From Thermorudis peleae (GTDB lineage Bacteria > Chloroflexota > Chloroflexia > Thermomicrobiales > Thermomicrobiaceae), in NCBI RefSeq assembly GCF_000744775.1, contig NZ_JQMP01000003.1:186001-250000 (forward strand): a stretch of 64,000 nt of DNA, in the 5' to 3' direction. The notes beneath the pieces are model-generated. The model ran no database searches. It was given only the letters and a program-made list of their open reading frames with translations, and had not been told where the DNA came from. This document shows positions 42,736 to 49,974 of the stretch, piece by piece (position 1 is the stretch's first letter; each line of letters begins with the position of its first letter). A program made the position numbers and the translations under genes.

Positions 42736-43692
42736 ATGGCCCGCATCGTCGTTGCCCTTGGCGGGAACGCCATCATCCAGGCTGGCCAACGGGGCACAGC
42801 CGAGGAGCAGCAAGCCAACGTTGACCGCAGTTGTCAGCTCCTCGCCGACCTGATCGCACAGGGCCACGAGGTGATCATCACCCACGGCAACGGGCCTCAA
42901 GTCGGCAACCTCCTGCTCAAGAACGAACTCGCCCGCGACGTCGTCCCCGCGGTGCCGCTCCACTGGTGCGTCGCCCAGACCCAGGCAACGATCGGCTTCA
43001 TGATCCAACAGGCACTCGGCGCAGCGCTCGCCCAACGCGGCATCTCCCGCGTCGTTGCCGCCCTGGTGACCCGCACTGAAGTCAGCGCCGACGATCCCGC
43101 CTGGCAGAATCCAACCAAGCCCATCGGCCTCTTTTACCCGGAGGAACGCGCCCGAGCAATCATGGCCGAAACTGGTCAAACGTGGCGCCCACAAGGCGCG
43201 CGCGGCTGGCGACGCGTCGTGCCTTCGCCTGAACCCATCGCCATCGTCGACCGGCCAGCGATCGAGGCCCTCATCGGCGACGGTGCCATCGTCGTCGCCT
43301 GTGGCGGCGGAGGTGTGCCCGTCGTGCGCGACCCAGACGGCCGGTATCGCGGCGTCGAAGCCGTCATCGATAAAGACCTCGCAGCCGCCCTCCTTGCCCA
43401 CGAACTCGACGCCGACCTCCTGCTCATCCTCACCGATGTCCCAGCTGTCATGCTGGACTACGGCACGCCCAACGCCCGCCCGCTGCACAACGTCAGCGCC
43501 AGCGAACTGGCCGCCTACCACGCTGCCGGCCAGTTCGCCGCCGGCAGCATGGGCCCGAAAGTCGAGGCCGCCATCCGCTTCAGCCGCAGCCGCCCGGGAC
43601 GCCGCGCCATCATCGCCGCCCTCGACGACGCTGTCGCTGCCGTCGCCGGCCAAGCCGGTACCCACGTGACAGACACCCCCTCTCCCCACTGA
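42736..43692 (+). CDS. Carbamate kinase
   Basis: A 318-residue enzyme that makes ATP from carbamoyl phosphate and ADP, releasing carbamate (ammonia plus CO2). The amino-acid-kinase fold motifs are complete: VALGGNAII near the N terminus, THGNGPQVGNLLLKNE, the ATP contacts VACGGGGVPVV and VIDKDLAAALLA, then LTDVPAVMLDYG and the terminal GSMGPKVEAAIRFS. GGTCGGAGG lies upstream of the ATG. As the last gene after fdrA and DUF1116 it is the energy-harvesting step, equivalent to AllK of the E. coli cluster rather than the arginine-deiminase-linked ArcC, since no arginine deiminase genes are present. Confidence 0.95.
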   Translation: MARIVVALGGNAIIQAGQRGTAEEQQANVDRSCQLLADLIAQGHEVIITHGNGPQVGNLLLKNELARDVVPAVPLHWCVAQTQATIGFMIQQALGAALAQRGISRVVAALVTRTEVSADDPAWQNPTKPIGLFYPEERARAIMAETGQTWRPQGARGWRRVVPSPEPIAIVDRPAIEALIGDGAIVVACGGGGVPVVRDPDGRYRGVEAVIDKDLAAALLAHELDADLLLILTDVPAVMLDYGTPNARPLHNVSASELAAYHAAGQFAAGSMGPKVEAAIRFSRSRPGRRAIIAALDDAVAAVAGQAGTHVTDTPSPH

Positions 43693-43708
43693 ACGACGGG
43701 TGAGGGGG
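43676..43708 (+). terminator. Hairpin at the end of the carbamate kinase operon
   Basis: CCCCCTCtCCC pairs with GGGtGAGGGGG (10 of 11 positions) across an 11-nt loop that includes the carbamate kinase stop codon. There is no clear T-run, so the terminator assignment is tentative. Confidence 0.4.
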
Positions 43709-43818
43709 TGAGGCCACACATTCCGTGGCGGTTTTTGCCCTCGAACATGCATTGATAGAGATAGAGGGACATGAGACGACCTGCCGTGGGCAGTGCCTGC
43801 AGCGCCCACTGGCGAGCC

Positions 43819-44877
43819 TCATGTGAGCAGCGCCACGACCCGCTCAGCCACCTGCTCCGTTGTCGCACTGCCGCCCATGTCAGGCGTCAGCACCTGCCCC
43901 TCGGCTGTCAAGCGCTCGAGCGCCGCCAGCACCCGCTGTGCCGCCTCGCGCTCGCCGAGATGCTCAAGCATCATCGCGCCCGCCCAGATCGTGCCGATCG
44001 GGTTCGCGATCCCCTTGCCGGCAATATCCGGCGCAGAGCCGTGCACCGGCTCAAACAGCGACGGTACGCCCGGCTGGGCGGCCAGGTTCGCGCTCGGCGC
44101 AAGTCCCAAGCTTCCCATAATCGCGCCACCAAGATCCGTCAGGATATCGGCGAACAGGTTGCTCGCCACCACCACATCAAAGCGCTCCGGCGCACGTACC
44201 AGCAGCGCCGCTGCCGCATCGACCAGCAGCGAGGTGACGGTCACATCGGGGTAATCGCGAGCCACCGCCGTGACAACGTCGTCCCAGAACGTCATGCCGT
44301 AGCGCTGCGCGTTCGACTTGGTCACGCTGGTGAGATGCTTGCGCCGTCCCCGCGCCAGCTCGAAGGCATAGCGCACCACGCGCTCGACATTGAACCGCGA
44401 GAAGACGGCCGTCTCAATCGCGACTTCGTGCGGCGTGCCAACATGCACCCGGCCGCCAACACCCGCGTACTCGCCTTCCGTGTTCTCGCGGATGAAGATC
44501 ATGTCGATATCGGCCGGCCCTTTGTCACGCAGCGGCCCGCGCACGCCGGGCAGCAAGCGCACTGGGCGAACATTGACGTAGAGATCCAGCGCCTTGCGGA
44601 TCGGCAGGATCAGTCCCCACAGGGTAATGTGGTCCGGAATCCGCGGCGGGTCACCGACCGCGCCAAGATAAATCGCGTCGAACTGCCGCAACTGCTCGAC
44701 ACCGTCCGCCGGCATCATGCTGCCGGTCTCACGGTAGTAGTCCGATCCCCACGGGAACACCTGCCAATCCAGCTTGGCCCGGCCAGCAACCGCGGCCTCA
44801 AGGACCCGCTGGCCCGCTGGGATGACCTCCTTGCCGACGCCATCACCTGGAATCACCGCAATGCGGTAGCTGCGCAT
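43819..44877 (-). CDS. Isocitrate/isopropylmalate dehydrogenase family enzyme, tartrate/D-malate type
   Basis: A 352-residue NAD(P)-dependent beta-decarboxylating dehydrogenase. The N terminus reads YRIAVIPGDGVGKEVIPAG; the substrate-binding Arg-rich segment is LYVNVRPVRLLPGV; the FIRENTEGEYAG loop and the later SNLFADILTDLGGAIMGSLGLAPSANL metal motif (split here) are typical of TtuC (tartrate dehydrogenase/D-malate dehydrogenase). In this setting it might oxidise a hydroxyacid from ring degradation, for example a ureidoglycolate-type or malate-type product, but leucine-pathway LeuB remains possible. It lies 15 nt downstream of the M55 aminopeptidase gene in one operon. Confidence 0.9.
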   Translation of the reverse strand: MRSYRIAVIPGDGVGKEVIPAGQRVLEAAVAGRAKLDWQVFPWGSDYYRETGSMMPADGVEQLRQFDAIYLGAVGDPPRIPDHITLWGLILPIRKALDLYVNVRPVRLLPGVRGPLRDKGPADIDMIFIRENTEGEYAGVGGRVHVGTPHEVAIETAVFSRFNVERVVRYAFELARGRRKHLTSVTKSNAQRYGMTFWDDVVTAVARDYPDVTVTSLLVDAAAALLVRAPERFDVVVASNLFADILTDLGGAIMGSLGLAPSANLAAQPGVPSLFEPVHGSAPDIAGKGIANPIGTIWAGAMMLEHLGEREAAQRVLAALERLTAEGQVLTPDMGGSATTEQVAERVVALLT

Positions 44878-44892
44878 CCCATCCCCTCCCTG

Positions 44893-45741
44893 CTACGCCA
44901 GCCAGCTCGCTGGCTCATAGAGCGCCGCTCGAATCGCCGCCCAGAGCGTCCGATACTGCTGCCACGGATCATCACCCACAATCCGCACCGTCACCGGCCC
45001 AAGCCGTTCGACACCGGCCGTCCGGCTCGCCCGATCGCACTGTTGCATCGTCAAGAAGTCGACTTCCAGCCGAAACGGTCGCTCTGGCTGATATGGCCGC
45101 ATGTCCGGCAGCCGTGATAGCGCCCGCGCAGCCGCCGCGGTAATCTCAGGCCGGGTCGCCGATGGCGGCCGGCAGATCGCGGCATTGCGTCCACACGCCT
45201 CTTTCACCGCCACCGTCTCAATCTGCTCGCCGAGGAACGCCCGGGCTTCGGCGCAGGCCGCAGCATCGCCCGTGACCAGCACCACCGGGATGCCAAGCGC
45301 GCCGAGCACCGCCGCATTCAGTCCGCCTTCGCCATGCGGCCGCCCGTTCAGTCGCAACTCCGCCACCGCCGCGCCCGCAATCGTGTGCGGATGAATCGCG
45401 TTGAACGTCTTCGCCATCGCGTGATAGCCGATGAAGACCGCCGCATCGAAGGCAAAGCGATCCGCGCCCTCGAGCTGGCACCACGGCTTGGCATCACCGC
45501 TGCCAGAGAGCAGGTGCGCGGCCGGGTGCAACTCCTCAATCAACAGGTTGCGCATCGGCCCATGCCCATCGTTGACCAGAATAAACGTCGCCCCGGCTTG
45601 CACCAGCCCTTCGATCGCCGCGTTCGCATCGCCCGTCATCAAGCGCCGACCGCGGTCATACTCGCGCTCTCCCGGCATCATCATGTCGCCATGAACGATG
45701 CCACTAATCCCTTCCATGTCGACGGAGACAAACACCCGCAT
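44893..45741 (-). CDS. M55-family D-aminopeptidase (DppA-like)
   Basis: A 282-residue zinc aminopeptidase. The first metal ligands are in FVSVDMEGISGI (Asp8 and Glu10), then His in NDGHGPMRN (about residue 61), GYHAMAKTFNAIHPHT with further His residues, and Glu in GEGGLNAAVLGALGIPVVLV. In Bacillus DppA the family forms a ring-shaped decamer acting on D-Ala peptides. GGGAGGATGG precedes the ATG at 45741. Members of M55 also occur in nucleobase- and peptide-catabolic clusters where their substrates are unknown, so activity on a D-amide or carbamoyl compound is possible. It is divergent from pyrR. Confidence 0.88.
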   Translation of the reverse strand: MRVFVSVDMEGISGIVHGDMMMPGEREYDRGRRLMTGDANAAIEGLVQAGATFILVNDGHGPMRNLLIEELHPAAHLLSGSGDAKPWCQLEGADRFAFDAAVFIGYHAMAKTFNAIHPHTIAGAAVAELRLNGRPHGEGGLNAAVLGALGIPVVLVTGDAAACAEARAFLGEQIETVAVKEACGRNAAICRPPSATRPEITAAAARALSRLPDMRPYQPERPFRLEVDFLTMQQCDRASRTAGVERLGPVTVRIVGDDPWQQYRTLWAAIRAALYEPASWLA

Positions 45742-45877
45742 TGGCCATCCTCCCTCGTATGCCAATCCTGCGGCATTGTCGCGAGCATTTCCCGGCCTGC
45801 CAAGAGGGCATCGACAGGATTGGACCATGACCGGTAAGATCAGCACAGGAAAACGTGGCACACGGACAGGATGAGTG

Positions 45878-46447
45878 ATGTCGTCACCGGAAGCTGCACG
45901 GTTTGAAGCCACGCTCGTCCTCGACGCCGCCGGATTAGCGGTCACTCTCGATCACCTCGCTGAGGCGATCGCCGCGCAGTTCGCTGGGCAAAGAGAGCTT
46001 GCGCTTGTCGGCATTCGGCGACGCGGAGACCTGCTCGCCCAGCGACTCGCCGAGCGGTTGGCCGCGCACCTCGGCTTTCGCCCGCCGATCGGCGCGCTCG
46101 ACATCACTCTCTACCGCGACGACTTTGACAGCCTCGCCGAGCAGCCGATAATCGGCCAAACCGACATTCCCTTTGCCCTGCACGGCAAGACGATCATCCT
46201 CGTCGACGACGTGCTCTACACCGGCCGGACGGTTCGGGCCGCCCTCGATGAACTGCTCGATCTCGGACGGCCAACCCGCATCGCGCTCGCCGTCCTCGTT
46301 GACCGCGGCGGACGCGAGCTGCCGATTTGTCCCGATTTCACCGGCCTGCAGCTTCCCGTCGCACCTCATGCCCAGGTGCAAGTGCTGCTCGCCGAACTCG
46401 ACGGCCGGGACGCGGTCGAGCATCTCCAGCCACGAGAAAGCGCTTGA
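45878..46447 (+). CDS. pyrR: PyrR-type regulator / uracil phosphoribosyltransferase-like protein
   Basis: A 189-residue type I phosphoribosyltransferase. The PRPP-binding motif IILVDDVLYTGRTVRAAL is at about residues 104-121, preceded by ALVGIRRRGDLLAQRLAERL, and the tail has LVDRGGRELPICPDFTG, all in the PyrR pattern. PyrR binds pyr mRNA in response to UMP and has uracil phosphoribosyltransferase activity. No pyr biosynthetic genes are adjacent here. Instead it is 4 nt upstream of an M20 amidohydrolase, suggesting a link to pyrimidine salvage or breakdown. A Glu-rich or basic RNA-binding patch cannot be judged by eye. The ATG at 45878 is chosen although its ribosome binding site is weak. Confidence 0.9.
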   Translation: MSSPEAARFEATLVLDAAGLAVTLDHLAEAIAAQFAGQRELALVGIRRRGDLLAQRLAERLAAHLGFRPPIGALDITLYRDDFDSLAEQPIIGQTDIPFALHGKTIILVDDVLYTGRTVRAALDELLDLGRPTRIALAVLVDRGGRELPICPDFTGLQLPVAPHAQVQVLLAELDGRDAVEHLQPRESA

Positions 46448-46451
46448 ACCG

Positions 46452-47714
46452 ATGCAGTCACGCACGCGCGACTACGTTGTCAACGCCGAACGCATCCGCG
46501 AAGAACTCCGCGCCTTTGCTCGAATCGGCTATCGCGCCGACGGCGGCATGTATCGCCTCGCCTTCTCGCGCGCCGACCGGCAAGCGCGCCAGCGCTTCGT
46601 CTACCAGCTACGCCAGCTCGGACTCACCGTCGACGTTGACGCCTTCGGCAACGTCTTCGGCTGGCTGACTGATCAAGCGGCCGACCCAACCCTCCCGCCG
46701 ATCCTCCTCGGCTCGCACCTCGATACCGTGCCCGGCGGCGGCCGGTTCGACGGCACGGCCGGCGTCGTTGCCGCTCTTGAGGTTGTCACCGTCGTACGCG
46801 AACATGGCCTGCGCCTCACGCGGCCGCTCGGCGTCGTCGCCTTCAGCTGCGAGGAGTCGAGTCGATTTGGACGAGGCACGCTCGGCAGTGCACTCGTCGC
46901 CGGCACGGTGACCCCCGAGGAGATCCTTGACCTGCGCGATAGCCAAGGCACGACCTTGCGGCAGGTTCTGGCCCGCAGCGGGCTCTACCCCGAACTGCTG
47001 GCCACAGTGCGCCGTCCGCCCGGCGCGTTCGCAGCCTACCTTGAACTGCACATCGAGCAGGGCCGCGTGCTGGAAAGCACTGGCGCGGTCATCGGCATCG
47101 TTGAGGCCATCGCCGCGCCGACACGTCTGCGCGTCACCATCGTCGGCCAAGCCGACCACGCCGGCGCCACGCCGATGCCCCTGCGCCGCGACGCCTTAAC
47201 CGGCGCTGCCGAGATCATCCTGGCCATCGAACGGCTCGCCCTGTCGCACCCTGGCAGCGTCGGCACCGTTGGCGTCGTCCGCGTCGAGCCCGGCGCCATC
47301 AACGTCATCCCGGGTCGAGTCGAGCTGGGCATCGATCTCCGCAGCGCGGACGCCGGCACCAAGGCCGCGCTCGTCACCGCCGTGCAGCAGGCGATCGCGG
47401 TTATCGCTCGCGAGCGCGGCCTCGACGTCGAATGCGCCATCCTGACCGACGAGACGCCCGTGCCACTCGACCCTGCGCTCATCGCCTTGCTCGAGCAGTG
47501 CGCTGCTGCACGGCAGTTGCCATACCGGCGGATGATTTCAGGCGCCGGACACGACGCGATGCAGATCGCCCAGATTTGCCCAGCCGGCATGATCCTCGTC
47601 CCGAGCCGCGCCGGCATTAGCCACAACCCGCACGAGTGGACCACCCCCGACGACATCGCGCAGGGCACTCAGGTGCTGCTCGATGCTGCACTTGTGTTAG
47701 CAACATCAGGCTGA
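46452..47714 (+). CDS. M20-family amidohydrolase: N-carbamoyl amino acid hydrolase / allantoate amidohydrolase type
   Basis: A 420-residue dinuclear metal enzyme of the hydantoinase/carbamoylase family. Metal-ligand motifs are all present: GSHLDTVPGGGRFDG, FSCEESSRFG, ELHIEQGRVLE, and the C-terminal GISHNPHEWT; the dimerisation/lid segment includes GQADHAGATPMPLRRD. Enzymes here release ammonia and CO2 from allantoate, N-carbamoyl-beta-alanine (3-ureidopropionate) or N-carbamoyl-L-amino acids; these are hard to tell apart by sequence. Being four bases after pyrR favours ureidopropionate (pyrimidine breakdown), while the nearby FdrA set favours allantoate (purine breakdown). The end overlaps the convergent alpha/beta hydrolase gene by nine bases. 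Confidence 0.9.
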   Translation: MQSRTRDYVVNAERIREELRAFARIGYRADGGMYRLAFSRADRQARQRFVYQLRQLGLTVDVDAFGNVFGWLTDQAADPTLPPILLGSHLDTVPGGGRFDGTAGVVAALEVVTVVREHGLRLTRPLGVVAFSCEESSRFGRGTLGSALVAGTVTPEEILDLRDSQGTTLRQVLARSGLYPELLATVRRPPGAFAAYLELHIEQGRVLESTGAVIGIVEAIAAPTRLRVTIVGQADHAGATPMPLRRDALTGAAEIILAIERLALSHPGSVGTVGVVRVEPGAINVIPGRVELGIDLRSADAGTKAALVTAVQQAIAVIARERGLDVECAILTDETPVPLDPALIALLEQCAAARQLPYRRMISGAGHDAMQIAQICPAGMILVPSRAGISHNPHEWTTPDDIAQGTQVLLDAALVLATSG

Positions 47715-48557
47715 CGATGACGACGCAGGCAGCAGTCCGAGACGCTCGAGGAACGCGAGCAGGACAGCGTTGAACCCCTCAGGGTTATCGGCCGGTGAGC
47801 CATGCCCGGCGTTCGGCACTTCAACGAGTTCCGCGTGGGGGCAAAGGTCAGCCAGCGCGAGCGTCATCGCGCGGTAAAACGGCTGCGTGTGCGCGCCATA
47901 GACCAGCAGCATTGGCCGATCAAGCGCGGCAATCACCCCCGGGCCAGGATCAAAGGCCAGCACAGCGTCGATCCACTGCGGGACGGAGAAAATGTTCCGT
48001 CGCCACTCAGCCATGCGGCGCGAGCCGGCCTTGTGCTGCCAGTCCGGGCCGAGGCGTGGCTCGAGGAAAATCGCGAGCGCCTCGTCGATCCGATCGGCAG
48101 CGAGCAACGCCCGCGCCTGCCGCGCCTCCTGCTCCAGCCGGACTCGCCCAGCATCATCACTGAGCAACGCCGGAATCGACGGTTCGACCAGCACGAGTGC
48201 ATCCACGCGCTCGGGCCGAAGCAGTGCGAGCGCGAATGCAATCGTCGCGCCGAGCGAGTTCCCCAGCACCACAGCCCGCTCGACGCCCTCCGCGTCAAGC
48301 ACGGCAAGGGCGTCGAGCGCCGCCTCTTCAATCGTCTGGCGAGGCTGAGGCGGCGGGCTTTCGCCGTGACCGCGAATATGGGGCACGATCCACCAGAACT
48401 GCGGCAGGCGCAGCATCTGATGGATCCAGTTCGAAGTCCCGACGAGAACGCCATGCAGGGCAAGCAGAGGCGGCCAGGCGCCCGGCTCGTGCCGCACCTC
48501 GTACGCCAGGAGTTCGCCGTCAGGGGCCGGAGCCCGCCGCAGCTCGGTCACTGGCAT
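47706..48557 (-). CDS. Alpha/beta-hydrolase fold protein
   Basis: A 283-residue serine hydrolase. The nucleophile elbow is GNSLGAT (about residue 99-105), the oxyanion region is LLALHGVLVGTSN, and the catalytic His is in VPNAGHGSPADNPEGF near the C terminus. A likely acid residue is not obvious after LVYGAHTQPF, where Asp is usual. The gene lies 7 nt after the 2-oxoglutarate dehydrogenase E2 gene and is probably co-transcribed with it. Substrate unknown; esterase, lactonase or C-C hydrolase roles all occur in the fold. Confidence 0.85.
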   Translation of the reverse strand: MPVTELRRAPAPDGELLAYEVRHEPGAWPPLLALHGVLVGTSNWIHQMLRLPQFWWIVPHIRGHGESPPPQPRQTIEEAALDALAVLDAEGVERAVVLGNSLGATIAFALALLRPERVDALVLVEPSIPALLSDDAGRVRLEQEARQARALLAADRIDEALAIFLEPRLGPDWQHKAGSRRMAEWRRNIFSVPQWIDAVLAFDPGPGVIAALDRPMLLVYGAHTQPFYRAMTLALADLCPHAELVEVPNAGHGSPADNPEGFNAVLLAFLERLGLLPASSSSA

Positions 48558-48564
48558 CAGCGGC

Positions 48565-49956
48565 CTATCCTTCGAGCAACAAGCGCTCGGGGTCTTCGAT
48601 CAGCTCTTTGACCCGCACGAGGAACTGCACTGCCTCGCGGCCATCGACGATCCGATGGTCGTAGGTCAGCGCCACGTACATCATCGGGCGCACCACGATC
48701 TCACCGTTGACGACGACCGGCCGTTCCTCGATCTTGTGCATCCCCAGGATACCGACCTGGGGCGGATTCAGGATTGGCGTCGAGAACAGCGAGCCAAACA
48801 CGCCGCCGTTGGTGATCGTGAACGTACCGCCGCTCAATTCCTCAAGCGTGAGGCGGCGTTCGCGCGCCTTACGCGCTAACTCTTCAATCTCGCGCTCGAT
48901 CTGGGCAAACGACTTCCGGTCCGCATCCCGCACGACCGGGACAACGAGCCCTTCGTCGGTCGCCACAGCGACACCAATGTCGTAGTAGTGCTTCAGCACA
49001 ATCTCGTCGCCTTGGATCTCCGCGTTGAGATAGGGGAACGCCTTGAGCGCGCCAACAACGGCTTTCGTGAAGAACGACATGAAGCCGAGGCTGACGCCAT
49101 AGCGTTCGCGGAACTGGTCACGCCAGCGCCGCCGGAGCTCCATCACCGCGCTCATGTCGATCTCGTTGAAGGTTGTGAGCATGGCCGCGGTGTGCTGCGC
49201 CTCGACGAGGCGCTGTGCGATTGTCTTGCGGCGTTGTGTCATCCGGATGCGCTCTTCGCGGCGGTCGGCCGCGCCGACGACAAAGCCCGGCACTTCGACT
49301 GACGGCGCGCTTGGTGCTGCCGGCGTGCTCGGCACGGCCGCTGGCGCAGCAGGCGCCGCTGGCTGGCTGGCCGGCGCAGCCGTCGTGGTCGCGCCGTTTG
49401 TTGCTGGCGCGCTCGGCGCGGGAGCGGCCTGCCGCTGCTGGGCAAGGTAACGCAGCACGTCGTCGCGGGTGATCCGCCCACCCTCGCCACTTGGTGTCAC
49501 CTGCGCGAGATCGATGCCATATTCTTCAGCCAGCCGCCGCACTGCGGGCGACGCTCGCACACCCGCAGCCAGTGCAGCGCCTGCGCTGCTCTCGACAGGA
49601 GGCTGTGACGGCGTTGTCGGTTGCGGGCTCGGCGGTGCGGCTGGCGCGCTGGGCTGTGCCGCCACAGCCGCAGGCTGGGCCTGGGCAGCGACAGCCGCTG
49701 GCTCAGCGGTGACCGCCCCGGCCTCGCCGAGCACCGCGATCACCTCACCGACTTGTACCGTCTCACCCTCACGCTTGAGGATCTGTTGCAGGACGCCGTC
49801 CTGCTCGGCCGCGACTTCAACGTTGACTTTCTCGGTTTCAAGCTCAACGAGCGCCTCGCCAGCCGCAACCCGGTCGCCCTCTTTCTTGAGCCACTGCCCG
49901 ATCACGGCCTCGACGATCGACTCGCCGAGCGCTGGAACGCGCACCTCAATCGCCAT
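48565..49956 (-). CDS. sucB: Dihydrolipoyllysine-residue succinyltransferase, E2 of 2-oxoglutarate dehydrogenase
   Basis: A 463-residue E2 component. Residues about 2-76 are a lipoyl domain with the lipoylated Lys in [12 protein letters not shown] Pro/Ala-rich linker follows, then a peripheral-subunit-binding domain at about 133-170 ([19 protein letters not shown]). A second Ala/Pro linker leads to the catalytic domain (about 230-463), which ends in [16 protein letters not shown] with the HxxxDG active site. It transfers succinyl groups to CoA in the TCA cycle. The gene starts 18 nt after the E1 gene, and an E3 is not present here. Pairing with a SucA-type E1 favours the succinyl over the acetyl or branched-chain assignment. 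Confidence 0.95.
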   Translation of the reverse strand: MAIEVRVPALGESIVEAVIGQWLKKEGDRVAAGEALVELETEKVNVEVAAEQDGVLQQILKREGETVQVGEVIAVLGEAGAVTAEPAAVAAQAQPAAVAAQPSAPAAPPSPQPTTPSQPPVESSAGAALAAGVRASPAVRRLAEEYGIDLAQVTPSGEGGRITRDDVLRYLAQQRQAAPAPSAPATNGATTTAAPASQPAAPAAPAAVPSTPAAPSAPSVEVPGFVVGAADRREERIRMTQRRKTIAQRLVEAQHTAAMLTTFNEIDMSAVMELRRRWRDQFRERYGVSLGFMSFFTKAVVGALKAFPYLNAEIQGDEIVLKHYYDIGVAVATDEGLVVPVVRDADRKSFAQIEREIEELARKARERRLTLEELSGGTFTITNGGVFGSLFSTPILNPPQVGILGMHKIEERPVVVNGEIVVRPMMYVALTYDHRIVDGREAVQFLVRVKELIEDPERLLLEG

Positions 49957-49974
49957 TGCCCACTCCCATATGTG

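Noticed and set aside
41035-43809. A 924-codon open frame on the minus strand, antisense to fdrA, DUF1116 and carbamate kinase.
   Set aside because: Its sequence is Asp/Gly/Val-rich and lacks any domain; the three plus-strand genes under it are recognisable families with ribosome binding sites. Long antisense frames are common in high-GC DNA.
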